NCBI RefSeq assembly: GCF_005281475.1
Contig: NZ_CP040106.1
Span: 1,493,501 to 1,557,500, forward strand
Direction of reading: 5' to 3'
DNA: 64,000 nt
DNA from: Echinicola rosea
GTDB taxonomy: Bacteria > Bacteroidota > Bacteroidia > Cytophagales > Cyclobacteriaceae
The notes beneath the pieces were generated by a model. That model was not told where the DNA came from. It saw nothing but the letters and a program-made list of their open reading frames with translations, and searched no databases. Numbering within the stretch: position 1 is the stretch's first letter; every line of letters starts with the position of its first letter. The translations under genes were made by a program, and so were the position numbers. Shown in pieces: positions 44,489 to 51,970 of the stretch.

Positions 44489-45262
44489 TTAGATGACTGT
44501 AGATCCTTTAAATACCTGCTCTGCAGGGCCTATCAATACGATATCTTTAAAGCTGCCGTTTTCTCCTTGGGTAAATTTTACGGCAAGGTTTCCTCCCTGT
44601 GCTTTGATGTCCACATGATCGATGTTTTTCTGGGAGCCAAAAACAAGGGCGCATGCTGTGACGCCTGTTCCGCAGGAAAGTGTTTCATCTTCTACGCCTC
44701 GTTCGTATGTGCGCACGTAGATATGGTCATCCCCTAGTACTGAAATGAAGTTGACATTGGTGCCGCTTGGGCGGTAGTCATCGCTATATCGGATGGCTGC
44801 TCCTGTATCCACAACGGGATAATGCTCTACATCCTCTACAAATCGGACATGATGCGGGGAGCCGGTATCCACAAAGAAATCTTCACCTTTATTTTCTAAG
44901 GATACTACATTTCCCATGCCCAGTTCTACATTTCCATTGATGATACGCGCTTGGTGCGGCCCATCTATGGCAAGAAAGTGGGCTTGGGCTGCCACAATCC
45001 CCAAAAAGCTCGAAAAAGCCACTGCACAGCGGGCTCCATTCCCGCACATGCTCTGGGAGCCATCTGCGTTAAAATAGATCATTTCGAAATCATAACCCTC
45101 CTTGTTCCGGATAAGGATAAGCCCGTCGGCACCAATCCCAAATTTACGGTCACAAAGTTGGCTGACGAGATCCAGGTTTTGTTCATCAAAATGCTCCGAC
45201 CTGTCGTCGATCATCACAAAGTCATTCCCTGTACCTTGATACTTATAAAATGATATTTCCAT
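44489..45262 (-). CDS. dapF: Diaminopimelate epimerase
   Basis: DapF converts LL- to meso-diaminopimelate for lysine and peptidoglycan synthesis. The 257-residue protein starts with FYKYQGTGNDFVMIDDRSEH. The two catalytic Cys motifs are SMCGNGARCAVAFSSF near residue 70 and LSCGTGVTACALVFGS near residue 193. The segment FIRYSDD-like AIRYSDDYRPSGTNVNFISV lies between. The length is slightly short but complete. The gene is divergent from the superoxide dismutase gene and follows an intergenic gap of 114 bases after the secA start. Confidence 0.94.
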   Translation of the reverse strand: MEISFYKYQGTGNDFVMIDDRSEHFDEQNLDLVSQLCDRKFGIGADGLILIRNKEGYDFEMIYFNADGSQSMCGNGARCAVAFSSFLGIVAAQAHFLAIDGPHQARIINGNVELGMGNVVSLENKGEDFFVDTGSPHHVRFVEDVEHYPVVDTGAAIRYSDDYRPSGTNVNFISVLGDDHIYVRTYERGVEDETLSCGTGVTACALVFGSQKNIDHVDIKAQGGNLAVKFTQGENGSFKDIVLIGPAEQVFKGSTVI

Positions 45263-45485
45263 ATCCTCGTTATAAATTAATAAAGCATTGTGATCGGCTC
45301 AAAAACCAATCCATTTTCCGTTTGTCCTACAAACATAACCAACTTGTCATTAATTCAGACAAATGGTCTGATTATTGGTTTTATTTTATCAGTTAAATAG
45401 TTAACTTGCTAAAATAGCAATGAAAAATATATTCATATAAAAGTACTGAATATCAAAATAATTTCGGAACAAAATTTTACTAATA

Positions 45486-46259
45486 ATGAAAAAAGTTTCA
45501 TTTAATCCTTCCAGAAGGACTTTTATAACACATAGTACCAAAGCCACATTGGCAGTAGGAATCGGAAGCAGTGCGATAGGTTCTGCCTTCTTGACGGCCT
45601 GTGGGGCGTCCAAGGAAGAGGAGACCGAAGAGACTGCCCAGTTGAGCACCGGTTTTTCCCAAGCGGGACTTGCGTATGATTATGCTGCACTGGAGCCAAA
45701 TATAGATGCGACTACCATGGAAATCCACTATACCAAACATGCTGCAGGTTATGCACGAAAGCTGAAGGCAGCCTGTGAAGCCGAAGGTGTGGACATGACC
45801 AAGCCACTGGAAGAGACGCTTATGAAAGTGTCCAACTACAGTACTGCCATGAGAAACAATGGTGGAGGGCACTATAACCACGAACTCTTTTGGAGCATCA
45901 TGTCTCCTGAAGGTGGCGGTAAGCCGACAGGTGACCTTGCGGCAGCGATCGATGAGGCGTTTGGTAGTTTTGATGCTTTTGTAGAGAAATTTGAAGGAGC
46001 CGCCAAAGGGCGCTTTGGATCCGGATGGGCTTGGCTGGTAGTCGATGCCAATAAAAATCTGAAAGTAGGTTCTACTCCCAATCAGGATAATCCGCTGATG
46101 GATGTGTCAGAACTCCAGGGGATTCCGTTGATGGGGATCGATGTATGGGAGCATGCGTATTACCTTCACTACCAAAATGAGCGTGGTAAATATGTGTCAA
46201 ATTGGTGGAATGTCGTAAACTGGGCTGCCGTACAGGACCGGTACAGTGCTGTCGTTTAA
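45486..46259 (+). CDS. Fe/Mn superoxide dismutase with Tat/lipoprotein signal
   Basis: This 257-residue enzyme dismutates superoxide with Fe or Mn. The SOD core begins near residue 55: [20 protein letters not shown] supplies the first metal-ligand His, [20 protein letters not shown] the second, and [20 protein letters not shown] the Asp and His ligands. The N-terminal extension of about 50 residues has [17 protein letters not shown], then a hydrophobic stretch and [11 protein letters not shown]. This looks like a twin-arginine signal followed by a lipobox, so the enzyme is probably exported folded and lipid-anchored. A strong terminator follows. Confidence 0.9.
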   Translation: MKKVSFNPSRRTFITHSTKATLAVGIGSSAIGSAFLTACGASKEEETEETAQLSTGFSQAGLAYDYAALEPNIDATTMEIHYTKHAAGYARKLKAACEAEGVDMTKPLEETLMKVSNYSTAMRNNGGGHYNHELFWSIMSPEGGGKPTGDLAAAIDEAFGSFDAFVEKFEGAAKGRFGSGWAWLVVDANKNLKVGSTPNQDNPLMDVSELQGIPLMGIDVWEHAYYLHYQNERGKYVSNWWNVVNWAAVQDRYSAVV

Positions 46260-46288
46260 ACTGACCTTTAGTTTATTCATAATATACG

Positions 46289-46323
46289 GCCGGATGGGAG
46301 CGTCTCCCATTCGGCTTTTTTTT
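46289..46323 (+). terminator. Terminator of the superoxide dismutase gene
   Basis: GCCGGATGGGAG and CTCCCATTCGGC form a 12-bp stem with one G-T pair around CGT, followed by eight T. It lies 30 bases after the stop codon. Confidence 0.92.
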
Positions 46324-46427
46324 AACTGATTATCCACGTGCTTGCCGGTAATAAAGTTTTTCACAGACCTGCCGCGACGGAAAATTTTTCCTGGACCATC
46401 ACAGATAAATAATCAAAAATCCGTGCT

Positions 46428-46486
46428 CCCCTGTCTAGCCGCCCGCTTTTTAATTTCTTAACGCCCAATACCTTCAGTGCGGATTC
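46428..46486 (+). repeat. Fragment of repeat family 2
   Basis: The stretch CGCCCGCTTTTTAATTTCTT, followed by AACGCCCAATACC, matches the 3' half of the repeats at 54789-55150 and 62551-62914. No ends are visible, so this is a decayed fragment. It lies in the 708-base gene-free gap 46260-46967, directly before a family 1 copy. Confidence 0.55.
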
Positions 46487-46492
46487 AGTTAA

Positions 46493-46666
46493 TAACCTTA
46501 GCTCGACTTTTTTTTTGTATAAAAACCGTCATAGCGAACCCTTTTTAGGTGGATGTGGGTTGGAAAAGGGTGTGGCAACTCGCCGCGGCGAGCTGCCACG
46601 GCTTCCACCCGCTCAGGCCTACCTCTAAGCCTCGCAGTGACGGTTTTATAATCGAACTGAGGTTAA
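46493..46666 (+). repeat. MITE-like palindromic repeat family 1, copy 2
   Basis: This 174-bp copy begins TAACCTTAGCTCGACTT and ends AATCGAACTGAGGTTA, with the GTGGCA...TGCCAC palindrome in its centre. Its right two thirds are nearly identical to copy 3 at 61744-61915. It differs mainly by a longer T-run near the left end. It lies between the SOD terminator and the pyrophosphohydrolase gene. Confidence 0.88.
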
Positions 46667-46967
46667 TAAGTCTGTTATATGCTATAAGGAGTCTCTTTTG
46701 GATAAATTACCAGCATCATTCTATGCAGTGTCATGATTTCTTAAGTAACCAGGTTGAGCCAAAATAAGGTATTGCTTCTTTATGACGGCCCTTGGTTTGC
46801 CTGTTTTTCAGGACGCTAAGCACTTCTCCAGCTTCAGAAGTAGTGCTAGCGGCGCAGATGATAGCTGCCCTGCACGAAATATAAAATGCGTTTGCCCTGG
46901 GAATCATTTTGTAAACGGTGGATATTTCACTTTTTTTGTTTCTTTAATTATTCGAAAAATTTAATTT
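46667..46967. other. Intergenic region without visible gene
   Basis: This stretch between the family 1 repeat and the pyrophosphohydrolase gene has a 60-codon open frame at 46782-46964 with Cys- and Ser-rich unlikely composition. I see no coding gene, and no clear promoter box could be identified. Confidence 0.5.
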
Positions 46968-47435
46968 ATGAAAAATCCCAAGACGCTCAGTGCCGTAGCC
47001 GCATTTCACCAAACCTTCAAACATCCCATTTTAGAAAAACCTGCCATTCCCAATGAAAAGCGGTCCAAGCTTAGGGTTTCTTTGATCGCAGAGGAACTAA
47101 AAGAGTTGGAAGAAGCGATCAAAGATGAAAATATCGTAGAGGTGGCAGATGCTTTGTGTGACATACAATATGTATTGGCCGGCGCCGTGTTGGAGTTTGG
47201 GTTGGCGGATAAGTTCAAGGAGCTGTTTGACGAAGTGCAGCGCTCGAATATGAGCAAGGCCTGTAAGTCTGTCGAAGAGGCTGAAGCCACTGTTTCACAT
47301 TACCAAAAACAGGGAGTGGATTCCTATTATGAAAAAGAAGGTGACCTCTATTTGGTATTCAGGCAGGAAGATAACAAAACCCTTAAGTCTGTAAACTATT
47401 CCCCTGCCGACCTTAAAGGGGTTCTTTCCAAATAG
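46968..47435 (+). CDS. MazG/PRA-PH-like nucleotide pyrophosphohydrolase
   Basis: This 155-residue cytosolic protein has the all-alpha NTP pyrophosphohydrolase pattern: LSAVAAFHQTFKHPILEKPA, then LRVSLIAEELKELEEAIKDE with the ExxE metal motif, and NIVEVADALCDIQYVLAGAV with the ExxD motif. It resembles the phosphoribosyl-ATP pyrophosphohydrolase-like (PF01503) proteins outside histidine operons, probably house-cleaning enzymes for nucleotides. The C-terminal part (KEGDLYLVFRQEDNKTLKSV) is typical of this subgroup. The P1 peptidase gene follows after 45 bases. Confidence 0.85.
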   Translation: MKNPKTLSAVAAFHQTFKHPILEKPAIPNEKRSKLRVSLIAEELKELEEAIKDENIVEVADALCDIQYVLAGAVLEFGLADKFKELFDEVQRSNMSKACKSVEEAEATVSHYQKQGVDSYYEKEGDLYLVFRQEDNKTLKSVNYSPADLKGVLSK

Positions 47436-47480
47436 GTAACGTGCCATTCCCAAAATCTATTTATGAACCACTAACACCAT

Positions 47481-48620
47481 TTGATGATGACCTGTCTTTC
47501 CAAATCCCTTTACGCCTTAGCTTGTACTGTAATGATCTCCTTTGGCAGCCATGGCCAGGAGCGGGCCAGGGATTATGGCTTTACGTTTGGCGTGATGTCG
47601 CCGGGAAAGTGGAATGCCATTACCGATGTGGATGGTGTGAAAGTAGGCCATCGGACGCTAATCAAAGATGAAGGTGTCCGTACTGGGGTCACAGCCATTT
47701 TGCCACATGGTGGAAATGTTTTTCAGGAAAAAGTCCCGGGAGCAGTGTATGTGGGCAACGGCTTTGGGAAGTTGGCAGGAACCACCCAGGTAGAAGAGCT
47801 AGGGAATATCGAAACGCCTATTATTCTGACAAATACGCTTAGTGTGGCGGCAGGAATTGAGGGGGCCATTGATTATACATTCCTGAATCCCGAAAATGCC
47901 AATGTCCGATCTGTCAATGCCCTGGTGGGAGAGACCAACGACGGGTATCTCAACGATATCCGTGGCATGCATGTGAAGCCAACCGATGTCGTAACTGCCA
48001 TCCAGTCTGCCCAATCTGGAACTGTAGAAGAAGGAAATGTAGGTGCCGGGACCGGTACGGTTTGCTTTGGCTTTAAGGGTGGAATAGGCACTGCTTCCAG
48101 AAAGCTCCCTGCTGATATGGGAGGCTACACCATAGGCGTGCTCGTACAGACCAACTTTGGAGGAGTCCTGCAGATTGATGGACTTCCCGTAGGTAAGGAA
48201 CTCGGTCAGTATGCTTTTAAGAATCAGCTGGAATCGGCTGACGGATCATGCATGATCGTCGTAGCCACCGATGCACCGGTACACGCCCGAAACTTAAAGC
48301 GCATTGCAAAAAGGGCGATTATGGGGCTGGCTAAAACAGGCGGAATTGCCTCTAATGGTTCAGGGGATTATGTGGTGGCTTTTTCAACGGCAAAGGACCT
48401 ACGGATTCCTTATGATAGCCATGGAGCAGAACGACTGACGATGGAAGTGGTTAACAATGACTATATGAGCGGGCTTTTTTTGGCTACCATAGAAGCTACC
48501 GAAGAGGCCATTATCAACTCCCTGTTTGCTGCAGAAACCATGAAGGGCTACCAAGGTCATGAGGTCAAAGCACTTTCCCACGACCGTGTTTTGGAGATAA
48601 AGCGTAGCAAAGGTTTTTAA
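47481..48620 (+). CDS. P1 family aminopeptidase/D-esterase (DmpA-like)
   Basis: This 379-residue protein has a predicted signal peptide (SLYALACTVMISFGSHG) and belongs to the DmpA/BapA family, which self-cleaves into two chains. The core features are GVMSPGKWNAITDVDGVKVG, ILPHGGNVFQEKVPGAVYVG, GNVGAGTGTVCFGFKGGIGT and the self-cleavage/nucleophile site DGSCMIVVATDAPVHARNLK. The nucleophilic Ser is residue 256 counted from the ATG at 47481. The enzyme cleaves N-terminal residues from small peptides or amides, probably in the periplasm. It appears monocistronic or coupled to the pyrophosphohydrolase gene. Confidence 0.92.
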   Translation: MMMTCLSKSLYALACTVMISFGSHGQERARDYGFTFGVMSPGKWNAITDVDGVKVGHRTLIKDEGVRTGVTAILPHGGNVFQEKVPGAVYVGNGFGKLAGTTQVEELGNIETPIILTNTLSVAAGIEGAIDYTFLNPENANVRSVNALVGETNDGYLNDIRGMHVKPTDVVTAIQSAQSGTVEEGNVGAGTGTVCFGFKGGIGTASRKLPADMGGYTIGVLVQTNFGGVLQIDGLPVGKELGQYAFKNQLESADGSCMIVVATDAPVHARNLKRIAKRAIMGLAKTGGIASNGSGDYVVAFSTAKDLRIPYDSHGAERLTMEVVNNDYMSGLFLATIEATEEAIINSLFAAETMKGYQGHEVKALSHDRVLEIKRSKGF

Positions 48621-48757
48621 TTTGACGTGACGCTATTTTTGAGCCCTGGTGAAAAAACATGTTTATAAGGAATACCTGGCCCCTATGAGCTTTACTGGAC
48701 TGATTTAGAATTTTTAACAAGTCTAAAATTTGAAATAGAAAAAAACCATTATATATT

Positions 48758-48776
48758 TACTTTGTAATTCAAAGTA
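48758..48776. promoter_or_regulatory. Operator 1, TACTTTG-N5-CAAAGTA
   Basis: A perfect 7-bp inverted repeat with a 5-bp spacer (TAATT) ends 6 bases before the ATG of the membrane-protein gene. The same architecture occurs at 49695-49713 before creD. Flanking bases (ATT before and CTTT after) are also shared. It probably binds the winged-helix regulator encoded between the two sites. Confidence 0.75.
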
Positions 48777-48782
48777 CTTTCT

Positions 48783-49391
48783 ATGGATCAGCAAAAATAC
48801 ATGGACGATTTGCGGGAAATCCGTGAAATGATGAACAAGTCCTCTAAGTTTATTTCCCTTAGCGGTATGTCAGGCATTGCCGCAGGGATCATAGCATTGA
48901 TAGGGGCGTTTGTGGCCTATCGGCTCGTCTATTCCCAGTGGTCGTACGATACAGGTGTTGACGAAATGTCCATGCTTTTTCGTTTGATGTGGATAGGAGG
49001 GTTGACCTTGGTGGGCGCTATTGCAGCTGGCGTTTTGTTTACCAGAAATACAGCGAGGAAAAATAAACAAAAGCTTTGGGATCACCCGTCCAAACGTCTG
49101 CTGGTCAACCTGGCCATTCCGATAGTTTCAGGAGGTATTTTCTGTGTGATTCTTTTGCTTAAGGGAAATTTGGAGTGGATCGCCCCCTTAACGTTGGTGT
49201 TTTATGGATTGGCACTGATCAATGCCAGTAAATATACCCTGGGCGCAATTCGCAGTTTGGGTTGCGCAGAAATAGTGTTAGGTTTGCTGGCTGCCTGTTT
49301 TACAGGATATGGGATTTGGTTTTGGGCCGTTGGTTTTGGAGTGCTCCATATTGTTTACGGATTGGTCATGCAATTAAAATATAAGTTGTGA
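48783..49391 (+). CDS. Polytopic membrane protein paired with winged-helix regulator
   Basis: This 202-residue protein has a short soluble N-terminus (MDQQKYMDDLREIREMMNK) and five or six membrane helices. SGMSGIAAGIIALIGAFVAY, MWIGGLTLVGAIAAGVLF, LVNLAIPIVSGGIFCVILLL and WIAPLTLVFYGLALINAS are visible, and one or two more lie near the C-terminus. I do not recognise a catalytic motif. The pairing of such a protein with a small winged-helix regulator and CreD recurs in Bacteroidota (recollection, not checked). Its stop overlaps the regulator start as GTGA. The operator at 48758-48776 lies directly upstream. Confidence 0.75.
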   Translation: MDQQKYMDDLREIREMMNKSSKFISLSGMSGIAAGIIALIGAFVAYRLVYSQWSYDTGVDEMSMLFRLMWIGGLTLVGAIAAGVLFTRNTARKNKQKLWDHPSKRLLVNLAIPIVSGGIFCVILLLKGNLEWIAPLTLVFYGLALINASKYTLGAIRSLGCAEIVLGLLAACFTGYGIWFWAVGFGVLHIVYGLVMQLKYKL

Positions 49392-49678
49392 AAGAGCTCT
49401 TAAAGGATCTTAATAAAGCCTTTGAAAATAAAATCAGGTTGGGGATAATGTCTGCTTTGGTGGTCAATGATCACCTGGACTTTATGGCATTAAAGGACCT
49501 TTTGGGGGTGACTGATGGGAATTTGGCAAGTCACTTGAAAAACTTGGAGAAGCATAAATATATCCGGTTCAAAAAAGAATTTCTCGACCGTAAGCCGAAT
49601 ACCAAGTATGCAGCCACACCGGAAGGGATCAAGGCGTTTGAGAAGCATATCAAGGCAATTGAACAATTATTGAAATAA
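49388..49678 (+). CDS. Winged-helix transcriptional regulator
   Basis: This 96-residue protein has a winged-helix DNA-binding fold of the MarR/ArsR-like HTH_34 type: LNKAFENKIRLGIMSALVVN, then HLDFMALKDLLGVTDGNLAS and HLKNLEKHKYIRFKKEFLDR, ending with GIKAFEKHIKAIEQLL. The start is GTG at 49388, which overlaps the stop of the membrane protein gene. Small regulators of this type repress their own operon. The two operators TACTTTG-N5-CAAAGTA at 48758 and 49695 flank its operon and are the natural candidates for its target. Confidence 0.88.
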   Translation: MKELLKDLNKAFENKIRLGIMSALVVNDHLDFMALKDLLGVTDGNLASHLKNLEKHKYIRFKKEFLDRKPNTKYAATPEGIKAFEKHIKAIEQLLK

Positions 49679-49694
49679 AAAAAATTTACTTATT

Positions 49695-49713
49695 TACTTT
49701 GAAGTACAAAGTA
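49695..49713. promoter_or_regulatory. Operator 2, TACTTTG-N5-CAAAGTA
   Basis: This perfect 7-bp inverted repeat with a 5-bp spacer (AAGTA) ends 19 bases before the creD ATG. It has the same half-sites, spacing and flanks as operator 1. The occurrence of both sites before successive transcription starts points to shared control by the winged-helix protein. Confidence 0.75.
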
Positions 49714-49732
49714 CTTTTAAAAACAGATAATT

Positions 49733-51082
49733 ATGAAAAATGAAAACACGTATTTGGAAAAATTAGGTGCTTGGATCAGTAATTCCGTCAGTCTAAAATT
49801 ATTGGTCATCACCATTTTGGTTTTACTGTTGTTGATTCCATCGTCGATGATCATGGATTTAATCTCCGAGCGCGAAGCGCTCAATGAGCAAACCAAGGCT
49901 GAAGTGAGCTCAAAATGGGCCAATAGCCAGCAAGTGAACGGTCCGGTGCTGACCGTTCCACTGCTATATGAATATCATGATAGGGAGGAGGTCAGAGAAG
50001 AAATAAAGTACCTCTACTTACTCCCCGATCAGCTGTTGGTAGATGGGAAAATCACTCCCGAGACCCTTCGTCGGGGGATTTATGAAGTAGTGGTGTATAA
50101 ATCCCATTTGGTGATAGCAGGAGACTTCCAGCTTCAAGAGGATTTTAATCGGAATAACCTCAAGGAAATCCAATATGACAAAGCCTTTCTGACCATCGGA
50201 ATATCCGACCTCAGGGGAATTAAGGAGGAGCTGGTCGTAAATTGGGGCGGTGAGAAGCTGCAAGTGAAGCCTGGATCTAAGATTCCAGCGTTGATCCATC
50301 AGGGGATCTCGGTGGATTTGCCTAACCTGGACTTGATGAAAGGTCAGAGGATTCCTTTTTCATTTGCATTGAATTTGCAGGGGAGCCGTAGCATGACATT
50401 TGTTCCCGTGGGTGGGACGACCGAAATACGGTTGACGTCACCCTGGTCTTCACCTAGCTTTAGTGGTAATTTTCTACCTGATCAGCGTGAAGTTACCAAC
50501 CATGGATTTACCGCCAATTGGAAAGTACTGCAGTTGAACCGGAATTTTCCGCAGTTTTGGGTGGATGAATCCCAAGGAGGAAACCTTCAAGCAGCGGCAT
50601 TTGGTGTGGATTTGATATTTCCTGTGGACAATTACCAAAAGTCAATGCGTTCTGCCAAGTACGCGGTGATGACCATTGTCGTTACTTTTCTGGTTTTCTT
50701 TTTGGTAGAAGTGCTCAATAAACGGAAGATTCACCCCTTCCAATACGCTTTGGTCGGCTTAGGACTTTGTTTGTTCTATGTATTGCTAGTATCCATCACG
50801 GAGCATTTGGATTTCAATACGGCCTATGCCCTTGCCACTTTGGGCGTTGTGTCCATGATCGTACTGTATTCGCTGGCCGTTTTCAAAAAGAAAATGCTGA
50901 GTTTGCTCTTATTGGTAGCGTTAGCGGGGGCTTTTGGGTTTTTATATGTGACCTTACAGTTAACTGATTATGCCCTGCTGATGGGAAGTATTGGCCTGAC
51001 AGTGATGTTGGCCATGACCATGTATTTTACACGGAATATTAATTGGTATCAATTGAGCATCGGAAAGCAAGAAGATAAGTGA
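49733..51082 (+). CDS. creD: CreD-like inner membrane protein
   Basis: This 449-residue inner-membrane protein is CreD-like. It has an N-terminal helix (LLVITILVLLLLIPSSMIMD), a long periplasmic domain of about 270 residues beginning SEREALNEQTKAEVSSKWA, and a closing block of five helices starting SAKYAVMTIVVTFLVFFLVE. A VDLIFPVDNYQKSMRS stretch precedes that block. In enterobacteria CreD is induced by the CreBC system and affects envelope integrity. In Bacteroidota it is instead paired with winged-helix regulators, as here. The RBS region follows the second operator. Confidence 0.88.
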   Translation: MKNENTYLEKLGAWISNSVSLKLLVITILVLLLLIPSSMIMDLISEREALNEQTKAEVSSKWANSQQVNGPVLTVPLLYEYHDREEVREEIKYLYLLPDQLLVDGKITPETLRRGIYEVVVYKSHLVIAGDFQLQEDFNRNNLKEIQYDKAFLTIGISDLRGIKEELVVNWGGEKLQVKPGSKIPALIHQGISVDLPNLDLMKGQRIPFSFALNLQGSRSMTFVPVGGTTEIRLTSPWSSPSFSGNFLPDQREVTNHGFTANWKVLQLNRNFPQFWVDESQGGNLQAAAFGVDLIFPVDNYQKSMRSAKYAVMTIVVTFLVFFLVEVLNKRKIHPFQYALVGLGLCLFYVLLVSITEHLDFNTAYALATLGVVSMIVLYSLAVFKKKMLSLLLLVALAGAFGFLYVTLQLTDYALLMGSIGLTVMLAMTMYFTRNINWYQLSIGKQEDK

Positions 51083-51102
51083 TTGTGTTAAGCTAACTAT
51101 GT

Positions 51103-51158
51103 ACCTGCCCTTTTTTGGCAAAAAAGGATCATTTACTTGCCGAAAAAACGGGGCAGGT
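51103..51158 (+). terminator. Long hairpin after creD, possible terminator
   Basis: ACCTGCCC (51103-51110) pairs with GGGCAGGT (51151-51158). Inside, TTTTTTGGCAA pairs with TTGCC-G-AAAAAA, leaving a loop of about 14 bases. The hairpin follows the creD stop by 20 bases and could terminate transcription, although the T-run after it is weak. The rest of the gap to 51400 (318 bases in all) shows no convincing gene. A 73-codon frame at 51115-51336 starts inside the hairpin and is rejected. Confidence 0.5.
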
Positions 51159-51400
51159 ATTGGTTTTTATGGCTGTGCATACTGAAAAAATGATGGTGAG
51201 CATACTTTTTTGGGAAATCACCAAGTGGAGGCAGCAGGCAGTGATAATGGCGGTATTTTGGAGAAACATATCGGCCACCGTTCCAAGAGATTTAGTGCCA
51301 TCAAAATCGTATATTAGGGCTTTTCGTGTAAATTAATTTTTTATCCTACAAGGAATCAATAATTTAATGCGTTCAAATCAAGTAATACCCTATAGGAAAT

Positions 51401-51952
51401 ATGAATAGACGCGAAGCAATGAAGGGCGTGGGCCTGCTATTTGGCAGTGCCCTATCGGTATCTACCCTTGCTGTATTCCAGCAGGGCTGTACCCGCTCAA
51501 AAAATGCCGTGGCTGGTGTTTTCAGTGATGAAGATGCCGGGTTGATGGCAGAAATTGGGGATATCATCATCCCTGAAACATCCGACTCCCCAGGTGCCAA
51601 AGCCGTTGGAATCGGAACATTTATGGTGAAAATGCTTGAAGACTGTTATTCCCAGGAAGACCGGGAAAAAGTTTCCGAAGCATTGGATTATTTTGAAAGG
51701 AAGAGGGATTTTTCATCATCACCGGCGGCTGAACAGGTCGCTGCAGTAAGTGAGCTGGACAGTCAGGTCTATGCCAAGGAAAGTAAACTTGATGAGAGCT
51801 TGTCCGGAGGCTATAAAATCATCAAAGAGTTGACTCTTTTTGGATACTTTAGTTCGGAGGCAGGTGCCACTCAGGCGCTGCGTTACGAACTGGTGCCGGG
51901 CCATTATGATGGCTGTGTCGATCTGAAGCCCGGAGACAAAGCCTGGGCATAA
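51401..51952 (+). CDS. Gluconate 2-dehydrogenase subunit 3 family protein
   Basis: This 183-residue protein has a twin-arginine-like N-terminus (MNRREAMKGVGLLFGSAL) with a downstream Cys in FQQGC. The mature domain matches the Gluconate_2-dh3 family: FSDEDAGLMAEIGDIIIPET, then SPGAKAVGIGTFMVKMLEDC and FGYFSSEAGATQALRYELVP. In this family it is a small subunit needed for export or assembly of the partner GMC oxidoreductase. That gene follows after 18 bases. Both are presumably exported together as a complex. Confidence 0.88.
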   Translation: MNRREAMKGVGLLFGSALSVSTLAVFQQGCTRSKNAVAGVFSDEDAGLMAEIGDIIIPETSDSPGAKAVGIGTFMVKMLEDCYSQEDREKVSEALDYFERKRDFSSSPAAEQVAAVSELDSQVYAKESKLDESLSGGYKIIKELTLFGYFSSEAGATQALRYELVPGHYDGCVDLKPGDKAWA

Positions 51953-51970
51953 CCTAAAATAATCCTTCCC

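Noticed and set aside
46782..46964. 60-codon frame upstream of the pyrophosphohydrolase gene
   Set aside because: The composition is Cys/Ser/Phe-rich and random-looking, with no support apart from being open.
51115..51336. 73-codon frame after creD
   Set aside because: It begins inside the long hairpin and has no recognisable domain or Shine-Dalgarno.
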